Part shown: in pieces, positions 22,322 through 30,796 of the stretch
Layout of the letters: every line of letters begins with the position of its first letter
Numbering within the stretch: the first letter of the stretch is position 1
NCBI GenBank assembly: GCA_958422185.1
Contig: CATZNW010000023.1
Location: 1-43,349, forward strand
Direction of reading: 5' to 3'
Length of the DNA stretch: 43,349 bases
Origin: an uncultured Clostridium sp.
Lineage (GTDB): Bacteria > Bacillota > Clostridia > Oscillospirales > Acutalibacteraceae
Made by a program: the position numbers and the translations under genes
Notes under the pieces: generated by a model
Told to the model about the DNA's origin: nothing
Databases searched by the model: none
What the model saw: the letters and a program-made list of their open reading frames with translations, nothing else

Positions 22322-22438
22322 TGAAAAACGCAGCCCGGGCTGTTGCAGCACATTTTATTTCAAATCGGAAAATGAAGACCGGGTATACATTTTGTCTTTT
22401 GGTCTGCCTGCTTTGAAACACATCATACCGTGCTGCAA
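22322..22438 (-). promoter_or_regulatory. Candidate riboswitch-type leader of the ABC exporter
   Basis: The minus-strand transcript should start near 22437, at the base of a 9-bp helix P1 (22430-22438 with 22343-22351). Inside lie P2 (22412-22418 with 22358-22364, 7 bp) and P3 (22401-22405 with 22376-22380, 5 bp). The P3 loop holds AUACC (22382-22386), complementary to GGUAU in the P1-P2 joint (22425-22429), which allows a pseudoknot. A self-complementary AGCCCGGGCT (22332-22341) follows, then a terminator. The 5' arm of P1 contains GCAGC, which could instead pair with GCTGC of that element. I cannot match it to a known riboswitch class. Confidence 0.55.
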
Positions 22439-22442
22439 TTTT

Positions 22443-22471
22443 ATTATATCGGAAGGGCAAAGCAATGTAAA
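22443..22471 (-). promoter_or_regulatory. Promoter of the ABC exporter
   Basis: On the minus strand TTTACA (22466-22471) is followed after 17 bases by a perfect TATAAT (22443-22448). It lies directly downstream of the stop codon of the last glycosidase gene, with no terminator between. Confidence 0.8.
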
Positions 22472-22487
22472 TAAGAAAATAGTATAA

Positions 22488-23522
22488 TCACTTTCTGCTT
22501 ATGCCAAGCTCGTCTGCAATATATAGAAGATTTTTTACGTCGCCGTCCACAAGTTTTCCGTTTGTGTCAGGCGGAAGATTGATCACCATAACATTCCCTG
22601 TTTTTTCAAGAATACGGTAATTCCTGATGATTTCCTGAGCATCCATCAGCGGTTTTTGTTCATATGTATCTGAATAGAACCAGCTGAATTCTTTTCTTGA
22701 ACAGATCGTCTGCTCAAAAGGCAGATAATATTCTTTACCGTTAAAGGTATAAATTTTTGGGTCGTCTTCACGGCACATGTTCGGATCCCACAGCCTGAAA
22801 TCCGATGGGAACATACGAAGCGGATCACGGTCACGATAGTTTTTAGGCTCATAGCGTTTCTTAGGCATTCCCTTTTTCTCACTATATTTTCCGACTGTAT
22901 GATTTACGCCTATCTGGCACATGGGCTGCATGGTTTTTACAAGATTATACAGTCTGTCCAGCTGCCAGGCACGGCAGGGCTTATCCCATGCGCCGTCAAA
23001 CCAAAGCTCCACAACTTCACCGTATCTGCCGTCCATAAGCTCTGTAAGGTGCTTTTCCATGTACTGAACATACTGTTCGTCATTTTTATAGCATTTTTCA
23101 TGGCGGTCCCACAGAGAATAATATAATCCGAGTTTTATTCCGTATTTATTGCAGGCATTGGCAACAGCCTTTACAACATCGGTTTTGCTCGGAGAATAAT
23201 TGACGGAATATGTTGTTGTGTGTGTATCCCACAGGCAAAATCCGTCATGGTGCTTTGTAATGAGGACTACATAATTCATACCCGCCTCATAGGCGGTTTT
23301 TACCCAGCTGTCCGCGTCTATCGCTGCCGGGCGGTAGCTTTCCATCGGCAGTTTGCCGTCAGACCATTCGGTATTATTAAAGGTGTTGATGCCAAAGTGC
23401 AGGAACATACCGAACTTTCTGTTCATCTGTGCCAGCTGCCCTTCGTTTGGTTTTAAAGAGGGCTTTTGCATAATGGGATATTCCTTAAACGGATACGGCG
23501 GTAATTTCTTTTTAAAAAGCAT
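22488..23522 (-). CDS. GH29 alpha-L-fucosidase (first copy)
   Basis: The 344-residue protein matches the catalytic barrel of GH29 alpha-L-fucosidases: FGMFLHFGINTF (about residues 37-48), VVLITKHHDGFCLWDT (about 85-100), GIKLGLYYSLWDRHE, and the nucleophile strand VVELWFDGAWD. It is short and has no C-terminal carbohydrate-binding domain. There is no signal peptide, so it works in the cytoplasm on imported sugars. It is the last of five glycosidase genes on the minus strand, nine bases after the GH43-like gene, with AGGAGG before its ATG. Linkage preference (alpha-1,2, 1,3/4 or 1,6) cannot be read from the sequence. Confidence 0.87.
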   Translation of the reverse strand: MLFKKKLPPYPFKEYPIMQKPSLKPNEGQLAQMNRKFGMFLHFGINTFNNTEWSDGKLPMESYRPAAIDADSWVKTAYEAGMNYVVLITKHHDGFCLWDTHTTTYSVNYSPSKTDVVKAVANACNKYGIKLGLYYSLWDRHEKCYKNDEQYVQYMEKHLTELMDGRYGEVVELWFDGAWDKPCRAWQLDRLYNLVKTMQPMCQIGVNHTVGKYSEKKGMPKKRYEPKNYRDRDPLRMFPSDFRLWDPNMCREDDPKIYTFNGKEYYLPFEQTICSRKEFSWFYSDTYEQKPLMDAQEIIRNYRILEKTGNVMVINLPPDTNGKLVDGDVKNLLYIADELGISRK

Positions 23523-23531
23523 AGTTTCCTC

Positions 23532-24584
23532 CTAAAATTTATTTATTTTAAATACATAGCACTGGCTCTTTCCGCTTCCGAGTATGTCTGTTCTTGTACA
23601 GCCGTAAAGGTATTCGGGCTTGCCGTTTTTCATCAGTATTCCCGGTCGTTCTAATTTTGTTGAACGTTCATTTTCGCAGTAGGTTGTGTGCTTTGGCAGA
23701 TCGGTATAATCAGAAAGAACGCCGAACCCGATCTTCGCATCTTTTCTTAGAAAACAGCCGTTTTTCATTTCCCAAAGAATACCTACGCCGAATATGCCTG
23801 AATTTTTGCCGAAATTATCGGTTGTCAGCAGATAGGTTTTGCCGCCTTGCTGAAATGCCGTTGCGTCTTCAATGTAATGAATATTATCCATTTTCGGCTC
23901 ATCACACATTGTGTAAGGACCTTCGATATTTTTGGATATAGCATAGCCGTAATGCATTTTTTTATTCTGCGTGCGCCCGGCTTTAAAAAATATATAAAAG
24001 GTATCGCCGATTTTTGCCATGGCCGGGTTGTCTGTTCCAGTTTTGCTGCGATAGGTCCAGTGGTATTTATCGTGTGATTCTTCCACTACAATACCGTCTT
24101 CGCTTGCGAAATGCCACGGCCCGTTCAGGGATTTTGACAGCATCAGTCCCGTCTTCATTCCGCCGTTTTTTACACGCTTATCCTGTATGATATAAATAAG
24201 CGCGTAGGTGTTGTCAAATTTATATATCTGCGGATTATGCGGCGCTGTCTGCCAGCTGGGGCAGGGGAGACCACTGTTTGAAAGCACGGTCTCAACATAG
24301 GTGAAAGGGCCCTCTGGTGAAGCTCCGATGAAATGGGCGATCTCGCTGTGCGTAAACCACAGCGCCATTCCCTTATCCGTTTTGGGCCAGCGTGAGCAGA
24401 ACAGATGAACACGGTTCTCTTCATTATAAATCGGTGAAACGCACCAGTAAAAATGGTCATCATCTGTTACAGAAATGCCCTTATATTCCAAATTCAACGC
24501 TATATCCGAGAAAGGCATTTTGATTTTTCTGCCCACAGCAGATTTTAAAGGCGCCGTTTTGTTTTTCCTGAATAAATGAAGCAT
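23532..24584 (-). CDS. GH43-like five-bladed beta-propeller glycosidase
   Basis: The 350-residue protein shows repeated strand patterns of a five-bladed propeller like that of GH43/GH117-type enzymes. Blade motifs include DDDHFYWCVSPIYN, VHLFCSRWP, SPEGPFTYVE, HNPQIYKFDNTYALIYI, GTDNPAMAKIGDTFYIFFKA and IEDATAFQQGGKTYLLTT. Acidic residues at the blade starts are candidates for catalysis. There is no signal peptide. It starts one base after the stop of the second fucosidase gene, with GGAGA upstream, so it is translationally coupled to it. The exact family and substrate are uncertain. In this operon it may remove another terminal sugar or act as a phosphorylase-like enzyme. Confidence 0.65.
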   Translation of the reverse strand: MLHLFRKNKTAPLKSAVGRKIKMPFSDIALNLEYKGISVTDDDHFYWCVSPIYNEENRVHLFCSRWPKTDKGMALWFTHSEIAHFIGASPEGPFTYVETVLSNSGLPCPSWQTAPHNPQIYKFDNTYALIYIIQDKRVKNGGMKTGLMLSKSLNGPWHFASEDGIVVEESHDKYHWTYRSKTGTDNPAMAKIGDTFYIFFKAGRTQNKKMHYGYAISKNIEGPYTMCDEPKMDNIHYIEDATAFQQGGKTYLLTTDNFGKNSGIFGVGILWEMKNGCFLRKDAKIGFGVLSDYTDLPKHTTYCENERSTKLERPGILMKNGKPEYLYGCTRTDILGSGKSQCYVFKINKF

Positions 24585-24585
24585 A

Positions 24586-25949
24586 TCAGTTCTCCATAAC
24601 AGGTTCGTTTGACAGCTTTATTTTGATGATTGTATCTGGTGTACTTACCTTTCTACCAATAATGATAATATGCAATTTACCATTTTTAACCTTTGCTTTA
24701 ACCGTTTCGCCTGTTAAGCAGGTACAGGTCTTAAAGGTGTTGTTTTTCAACGGCAGGGATAAATAGCTTGTTGGCAAGCCTTTTAATATGTGCAGATAAA
24801 CTGTATTGCCTTTGAAGCAGGAGGCATAACTTTTTGTGGGTTTCCAAATCCCGCCGTGTGTTGCATAAATACTTTCACCGTATTCTTTCAGCCAATTTCC
24901 TATCTTTATGATCTGCTTTGCCTCATTATCCGCAATGCTTCCGTCCGGCTTGCAGCCGATGCTTAAAAGATAATTGCCGTCTCCGCCCGCGCAGTTCACA
25001 AGCTGCGCGATTATTTTTTTAGAGCTTTTTGTTTTATTTGGTGAATATGCCCAGTATTTGCCGAGCGGCATGCAGGTCTCCCACATCCTTGTGTTCTGGA
25101 AAAATCCGGTGTGTCCCTCCGGGGTGTCGTAATCGCCGGGCAGGCCTGCTCTGTTGTTGATTATAATATGCGGCTGAAGTCTTCGTATCATTTTTTCAAG
25201 TTCCTCGGAATTCCACATTTCCTTTGTGAACATGCCGCTGTTGTATTCCGCGTCCCACCATAACAGGTCTATTTTACCGTAATTCGTCATGAGTTCGCGC
25301 ACGGTGTTGAACATATATTCCAGATAATGCTTATGCCTATCCGTCATATACCACTGTTTGCCGTTTTTCATTCTAAAATACGGAGGTTTGCTTATAGCCT
25401 CGGCATCTTTAACCGGTACAGGTTCATAGTCAGGATGCGTCCAGTCACGTTTGGAATAATATATGCCTATTTTCAGACCGGCACTGCGCAACGCATTTAT
25501 AAGCTCTTTCAGATAATCTCTGCCGAATGGAGAGTTTGTGATCTTGTAATCGGAATATGCCGTATCCCACATATGAAATCCGTCATGGTGCTTGGCTATT
25601 ATCACAACATATTTAAAGCCGCCGGCTTTAGCAAGATCCGCCCATTTTTTTGCGCTGAACGCGGGAAACGCTATTTGTTTTGACCAGCCGTCATATTCTT
25701 TATCGGAGACTATGCTGCCCCACGAGGGATCAGGCAGCTTGTGCGTCGTTCTGGACCAGCTGATATCGACCATTCCGATTGCCGAGATGCCCACATGCAG
25801 AAACAGGCCGTATTTTGCCTCGCGAAACCATTTGGTGTCCTGTTCGCTCGCAAACGGATAACGGTTCCATTCCTTTTCGGAGAAATATGTAAATTCGGCG
25901 CCCTGTTTTGTTTTGCTCCAATCGCTTTTTTTTTTAATGAATAGCCCAT
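24586..25949 (-). CDS. GH29 alpha-L-fucosidase (second copy), out of frame at an A10 tract
   Basis: The main frame encodes a GH29 fucosidase: FREAKYGLFLHVGISAIG, YVVIIAKHHDGFHMWDTAYS, LKIGIYYSKRDWTHPDYEP, and IDLLWWDAEYNSG with the likely nucleophile Asp. The only in-frame ATG (25794) would cut off the first barrel strand. Coding similarity continues upstream to about 25930, with no in-frame ATG, GTG or TTG before a stop. The natural start is ATG 25949 (MGYSLKKK), with AGGGAG upstream, but it is in another frame. The two join if the run of ten A residues at 25926-25935 is read as eleven, giving about 454 residues. This may be a sequencing error, a phase-variable tract, or transcriptional slippage. 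As written, translation from 25949 gives a 79-residue dead end. Confidence 0.8.
25926..25935 (-). repeat. A10 homopolymer in the start region of the second fucosidase
   Basis: Ten consecutive A residues (minus strand) lie 14 bases after the start of the ATG at 25949. One extra A restores the fucosidase frame. Confidence 0.85.
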
Positions 25950-25953
25950 CGCT

Positions 25954-27699
25954 TTACTCCCTGTGCTTTTGAACTAAGATCCACATACAGTCGTTTTTTC
26001 TTAAATGAAATGTTATTTTGCTTTTTTGCGCGGCAATGGTTTTGCCGGTATACATGTCTGTTGCCTTGCTCCCCTCAGGCAGGGGAATACAATATTTTTT
26101 CAGCAGTCTGCGGCGGTTGAAGACAAAGTATTCGGTGCCGTTTTCGGTCTTATTTACGCCTGTTTCAAGTTCGTCGTCAAATTCGGCGGCAACATGATCC
26201 GTATTCAGTATCCTGTGCAGGCGTTCGACGTCATCCTTTGAATATTTGCTTATGTAATCCCCTGAAAGAACTACGCCTCCGCTTGCCCGTATATAAGCGG
26301 CATTCAGCTTATAAAATCTTTTGCTGATATGGATCTTATGCATGATTCCCGCAGGGTCCATTACAGGGGAAACCGCGTCTGACATGATCAGACAGTCCGG
26401 ATCATTTATCCAGAGTGTTTTATGCATCCAGTTTCGGTTAAAGCACTGCTCGCTCAGATTTGCCATATGCCTTACGTTTCGTATAACATCGTTTGTAACC
26501 CGCATGGCGGTCACTAAACCCAGTGACGGCCACATAGGCGCGTTGCACCCAAGTATAAACGCGTTATCTCCCGTGGCTTTCCATAATGCCTCCATTCCTC
26601 TGCGGTATGCTTCAACTGCCGTTGCGTTTTTATCATACCGCACGCCGAACGCAAGCGCGCCCCATACATTTGCGTCAAGCTTAAAGTAGCGTACTCCCCA
26701 GTTATGATAGATCTCATGCACTACGTCATATATATACTGCTGCGCACGCGGATTCGTTCCGTCCAGCATATACCACGGACCGTCCCGCCAGCCGCCAAAG
26801 GTGACGTCGCCCGAGCAGAGCGGTCTGCCGGTTTCATCTTTAACAAAGTATTCCGGGTGCTCTTTGAGCAGCCTGCTCTTAGGTGAAGCAATGAAAGGCG
26901 CAAGCCAGATTGCCGGTTCAAAGCCGGCTTTTTTTATATCTGTGCAGATCTCTTTCATGGGGCGGTCAAATTTATCGCTTGTTTCAAGCCAGTCACCCAT
27001 AAAAGGCTGAAAGCCGTCATCGATCTGTATGTATTTAAGCTGCGGTGTTTTTTCCCTGATGACCTTTAAATTATCAAAAATGTCCTGCTCGGAAATGTTT
27101 GGGCCGATACAGTACCATGAGCACCAGCCGGCGGGCATTTCAAAATATTTTTTAGCCGGGTGCGCTTCTGATATGATCCTTGCATATTCATTTAAGATGC
27201 AGTTTTTCTCACCTTTCAGAATGACCATGTTTTCAAGGCAAATCTTTTCATTTGCCCGGAATTCAAGATTTTCAAGGCACTGCGCGATGCACAGCTGTGT
27301 TTTGCTGATGCGTATTTCCGTTCTGAAACGGTTGCAGCTTGACGCGCCGATCAAAAGCGTATCGTTTCCGGAGCCGATCAGGGCGTAATTATATACCGTT
27401 TTAAAACCGCTTGTCTGCGGCATTTTATAGTGCCCTTTATCAGAATATCCCGTTATTGTGCCGAAATGCGCCGTTGTGCCGCTGTATTGGGAAAGCATCT
27501 GATACCCGTCGCCGTAAAATTTTGCGCCGGCGGGGAAGTTATGTGCGCCGCTGAACAGAACTGCTTCTTTTAGCTTTACATTTTGATTTAATGTGAACGA
27601 AACGGAATAATATGAGCCGTTTTCCTCAATCTTTAAACTGCACGGAATCTTCCTGCCGTCTGAACCCGTTAGGTAAGGAGATCTAAAATTTATTGCCAT
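25954..27699 (-). CDS. GH36-type alpha-galactosidase
   Basis: The 581-residue protein has the GH36 (melibiase) barrel: PAGWCSWYCIGPNISEQDI, LKYIQIDDGFQPFMGDW, FEPAIWLAPF and the nucleophile strand VRYFKLDANVWGA. A later MRVTNDV contains the probable acid/base Asp. An N-terminal beta-sandwich of about 200 residues and a C-terminal beta domain complete the fold. It has no signal peptide. It starts directly after the GH89 stop codon (TAAATG). The next gene starts four bases after its own stop. Substrates could be alpha-galactosides such as B-type or raffinose-type sugars. Next to GH89 and fucosidases, a host-glycan role is favoured. Alpha-N-acetylgalactosaminidase activity cannot be excluded. 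Confidence 0.88.
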   Translation of the reverse strand: MAINFRSPYLTGSDGRKIPCSLKIEENGSYYSVSFTLNQNVKLKEAVLFSGAHNFPAGAKFYGDGYQMLSQYSGTTAHFGTITGYSDKGHYKMPQTSGFKTVYNYALIGSGNDTLLIGASSCNRFRTEIRISKTQLCIAQCLENLEFRANEKICLENMVILKGEKNCILNEYARIISEAHPAKKYFEMPAGWCSWYCIGPNISEQDIFDNLKVIREKTPQLKYIQIDDGFQPFMGDWLETSDKFDRPMKEICTDIKKAGFEPAIWLAPFIASPKSRLLKEHPEYFVKDETGRPLCSGDVTFGGWRDGPWYMLDGTNPRAQQYIYDVVHEIYHNWGVRYFKLDANVWGALAFGVRYDKNATAVEAYRRGMEALWKATGDNAFILGCNAPMWPSLGLVTAMRVTNDVIRNVRHMANLSEQCFNRNWMHKTLWINDPDCLIMSDAVSPVMDPAGIMHKIHISKRFYKLNAAYIRASGGVVLSGDYISKYSKDDVERLHRILNTDHVAAEFDDELETGVNKTENGTEYFVFNRRRLLKKYCIPLPEGSKATDMYTGKTIAAQKSKITFHLRKNDCMWILVQKHRE

Positions 27700-29820
27700 T
27701 TACAGCCCCTGTTTTTGCACATATTTTTTTACACTGTCAACAACGTCTGAATTAACGGGATCGGGATATTCTTTGTATTCCTTTATCCACGCTAGTTCAA
27801 ATTTGTTCAGTTTTTTTCCAAACGAATAAGATTTGTACAAGTATCTTCCTACATAACCGTTTCCGTTTATAATCATGAATATTCTTTTGTTTTTTAAGCA
27901 GTACAGCGCTCTGTTATAAAACATCTTCCAGCGCTTATAATAGTATTCTTTGATCAGACCGCTCCATTCGCGCCAGGCGTAATCATAAAGCGCGGAAGTA
28001 TTTGTACGTATATCGCCCCATGACGTCAGCAGCGTGCGCGCATTCAGATCAAAATAGCGCTTTTCCTGATCGTCAGTCGCCAGATTATGGCAGTCGTTGA
28101 TCCATCTGGAAAAGCAAAATTCCTTTCTGTGCGATAAAAGGGAATCGAGCTCTGCAAGTAAAGCAAGCTGCTTTTTTGCAATCTTTTCAACAGATAAAAC
28201 GTCCTTGTTCTTATAAGCGGCGGCAAATTCGATCTGCTGATTGTAAAAGCGGTTGCTCATTGCCTGCCTTGTCAAATCGCAAAGATCATACTGATACCCA
28301 TCTGAATCCCGGAAACGATCACTTACGGATAAAAATAATGTAACTGCCTCTTCAAATTTTTCCGTATCATAATACAGTTTGATTTTACAGCACGGGCCTG
28401 TTATTTTCGGTATCATCTGCGGTCTGGAGGCAATCGCGGAGCCCACATGATTCTCCTCGTATCCGTCATTTCGGTAACAGGTTTCAAGCAGGATATTCCA
28501 AGCTTTTTTCAGCGTTTCATCGAACTTTCCGTATCGGCGAAGAATATAGTTATTGATCCATTGATCCAAATCAATTTTTGAGGATGCGGTCAGCAGCTCA
28601 AATTGCAGGTCATAAACAACGGGGTTTTGTTCAATTCCCTCCATGAACATGCCGGTTCCGACTACGTTTGCGCCGCTCTTTTTCAGCTTGAGATATACGT
28701 TTTCGCTGTGCTTTCTGAGTTTGCCCTGCATCGCGTTCTTTCCGCCGAAATCGTGGAGCATGCCTGATATTACGGGATATCCCCAGAAATTCTGATTCTG
28801 CGGTGTTTTTTCACTGTTCAGATCCAAAATCAGCAACCGGTTTTTAGGAACGGCTTTTACGATATGTTCGCGTATTGTCCATGCCTGCATTACCCAAACG
28901 GATTCGCTGTCAAAATTTTTGTAAAGCCGGTCGATGGCTCTGCCTACCTCATGCAGATAGGCTTTGCCGGATTTAGGTGGAGTTCCTTCGTGGAAAGGAT
29001 CGCAGGCAATAAAATGATAATTGCCGAAAAGTTCTTTCATTTTATTTAGGTATGCCGTGCCGAACTTCGCAAACAGCGGGTCAAGCGGGTCAAGCTGCGC
29101 AGTTTTCGGGTACAGGCACCAGCCTCTTTGCATCAGTATCTTGGCGTGGGGGTATTTTTTTCTGAGCAGCGCCGGCACATGCCCGGAAAAGCCCTGTTGT
29201 ATCGGCTGCATGCCGAATTCCAGATACCGTTTCAGTATCTTTCTGCCAAGCTCCAAACGTTCATATATATACTTCTCGTCTTCGGGTGGAAGATAGCCGT
29301 CAATATTCGTCATCAGCTGCCATGCCCAGAAGGCGGGGCCGGAAATGAAGTTCAGCGCCTCTTTTTTTGTAAAGCCGAATTGTAGCAGCGTTTCATACCA
29401 TACAGCCTCCGTGCCCACCACGGCAAGCGGCATATTTATGCCGTTCATGGCCATGAAATCTATTTCTTTTTCCCAGCGCGCAAAATCCCACCAGCACATG
29501 GAATAATCCAGCGTGCAGTAATTCATGTAAACTCTGTATTTCTGATCTATCTCTTTACTGAATTCGCCGTCAAACATCGTAAGGCTGTCAATCCGGATCT
29601 CCTGATTGCCGCACCAGGAGAGCTGTACGTTGCAGAATTTTTTTAGGTAGCAGTAGATTCCGTGAAACGCCGCAATATAATTGTTTGCCTTTATATATAC
29701 TTTTCCGTTTTGTGCCGTGATACGAAAAAAATCTCTGTTGCTTTTTTCAATTTCGATTATAAAAGAATCTTTGAGATCCGGCAGATTTCTTTGCAGAAAT
29801 CCTAAGATAATTTTATCCAT
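27700..29820 (-). CDS. GH89 alpha-N-acetylglucosaminidase
   Basis: The 706-residue protein matches bacterial and human NAGLU along its full length. It has an N-terminal alpha/beta domain (NNYIAAFHGIYCYLKKF), then the barrel with YRVYMNYCTLDYSMCWWDF, MAMNGINMPLAVVGTEAVW and GFTKKEALNF. The acid/base region reads ACDPFHEGTPP, followed by VWVMQAW and a nucleophile region GTGMFMEGIEQNPVVYDL. The C-terminal helical domain is complete. GH89 removes terminal alpha-1,4-linked GlcNAc, as in gastric mucin or heparan fragments. There is no signal peptide, unlike the secreted Clostridium perfringens enzyme, so it acts inside the cell on imported oligosaccharides. It is the first gene of the glycosidase operon. 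Confidence 0.93.
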   Translation of the reverse strand: MDKIILGFLQRNLPDLKDSFIIEIEKSNRDFFRITAQNGKVYIKANNYIAAFHGIYCYLKKFCNVQLSWCGNQEIRIDSLTMFDGEFSKEIDQKYRVYMNYCTLDYSMCWWDFARWEKEIDFMAMNGINMPLAVVGTEAVWYETLLQFGFTKKEALNFISGPAFWAWQLMTNIDGYLPPEDEKYIYERLELGRKILKRYLEFGMQPIQQGFSGHVPALLRKKYPHAKILMQRGWCLYPKTAQLDPLDPLFAKFGTAYLNKMKELFGNYHFIACDPFHEGTPPKSGKAYLHEVGRAIDRLYKNFDSESVWVMQAWTIREHIVKAVPKNRLLILDLNSEKTPQNQNFWGYPVISGMLHDFGGKNAMQGKLRKHSENVYLKLKKSGANVVGTGMFMEGIEQNPVVYDLQFELLTASSKIDLDQWINNYILRRYGKFDETLKKAWNILLETCYRNDGYEENHVGSAIASRPQMIPKITGPCCKIKLYYDTEKFEEAVTLFLSVSDRFRDSDGYQYDLCDLTRQAMSNRFYNQQIEFAAAYKNKDVLSVEKIAKKQLALLAELDSLLSHRKEFCFSRWINDCHNLATDDQEKRYFDLNARTLLTSWGDIRTNTSALYDYAWREWSGLIKEYYYKRWKMFYNRALYCLKNKRIFMIINGNGYVGRYLYKSYSFGKKLNKFELAWIKEYKEYPDPVNSDVVDSVKKYVQKQGL

Positions 29821-29941
29821 AAGCGCCTCCGCTGAAAAACAATTTCCCTCTTTTTATTATACAAAGGGATCTTTCCTACCAACATAACATATCCGCTCAA
29901 AAAATTACGAAATCCTATCATTATCAAACGTTGTATTTTTG

Positions 29942-29969
29942 ATTATATCACAGATTTTTGCGGAGTGAA
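29942..29969 (-). promoter_or_regulatory. Promoter of the glycosidase operon
   Basis: On the minus strand TTCACT (29964-29969) is followed after 16 bases by TATAAT (29942-29947), preceded by TGA. The leader to 29820 is about 115 bases. I see no clear CRE site or operator. Confidence 0.65.
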
Positions 29970-30000
29970 ATCCACTATATTTGCTTTGCCAGAACCGGTA

Positions 30001-30037
30001 AAAAATAAAGCGGAATGATCTTAACTTATTCCGCTTT
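30001..30037 (-). terminator. Terminator of the D-amino-acid operon
   Basis: AAAGCGGAAT (30007-30016) pairs with ATTCCGCTTT (30028-30037). The minus-strand side continues as T-rich sequence. The stem overlaps the last codons of the RlmA-like gene. Confidence 0.75.
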
Positions 30038-30796
30038 TTTATATTCAAGAATCATAAACGCAAGCGTTGTTTCCAGAGAATCAACGCTGTTCAGTTTTTC
30101 TCTGTCTTTGTCACTTGTGCGGTAAAAATACGGCGTCATGGAAAACAGCGTTATCAGATCCCTGCGCGGAATATTTACCGTGCTTTTTATTTTTTTCTTT
30201 GAGACAAGCCGCAGCCCGTTTGAGTCAGGGTAATTTTCGTCATTTAAATACGGCGTGTCATAAACAAGCTTTTTCAGTTCAAACAGATGCTCCGGAGCGG
30301 GCACAACGCTGTAAAGCCTGCCGCTTTTTTTCAGCACGCGCGCAAATTCCGGTGCGCTAAAAGGAGCAAAAATGTGTATTGCCGTGTCAATGCTTTCGCT
30401 TTTAACAGGTATTGCTTTCAGGTTCGCGATAAAATAAACGCCGCCGTTTCTGCGCTTTGCCGCAATGCGCGCCATCTCTTTGCTCAGGTCAAATCCGTAA
30501 AGCTTGCCGTTATAATCGTCGTAATATCCTTCTCCGCAGCATATGTCAAGCACCGTGCCGCAAAGCTTTTTTGATATTTCGTCTTTAAGAAAAGCAAAAT
30601 ATCCTTTTTGTAAAAACGCATGCCTCGCGCGGGCGGATTCTTTGCTGTCGCCTGTTTTGTCCCCGCTTTTGCTGCCGGTCAGCAGATTTACATATCCCTC
30701 TTTTGCAGTGTCAAAACTGTGCCCTTTTTTGCAATAAAGACGCCTCTCGTCTTTTTTCAGTTCCCCGCCGCATACAGGGCAGATCAGAATTCCCAT
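30026..30796 (-). CDS. RlmA-type 23S rRNA (guanine-N1)-methyltransferase
   Basis: The 256-residue protein begins with a zinc-binding module (CPVCGG near residue 6, CKKGHSFD near 22). It continues with AKEGYVNLL and a methyltransferase domain whose motif I is VLDICCGEGYY near 86. This is the layout of RlmA(I)/RlmA(II), including TlrB of tylosin producers, which methylate G745 or G748 of 23S rRNA. It starts immediately after the stop of the YbaK-type gene (TAAATG). Its place at the end of the D-amino-acid operon probably reflects co-transcription, not shared function. G745 versus G748 specificity is not decided. Confidence 0.87.
   Translation of the reverse strand: MGILICPVCGGELKKDERRLYCKKGHSFDTAKEGYVNLLTGSKSGDKTGDSKESARARHAFLQKGYFAFLKDEISKKLCGTVLDICCGEGYYDDYNGKLYGFDLSKEMARIAAKRRNGGVYFIANLKAIPVKSESIDTAIHIFAPFSAPEFARVLKKSGRLYSVVPAPEHLFELKKLVYDTPYLNDENYPDSNGLRLVSKKKIKSTVNIPRRDLITLFSMTPYFYRTSDKDREKLNSVDSLETTLAFMILEYKKAE

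Noticed and set aside
25710..25949. 79-codon frame beginning MGYSLKKK as an independent small gene
   Set aside because: Only its first eight codons are used sensibly; after the A10 tract the real coding sense lies in the fucosidase frame, so it is the start of that gene.
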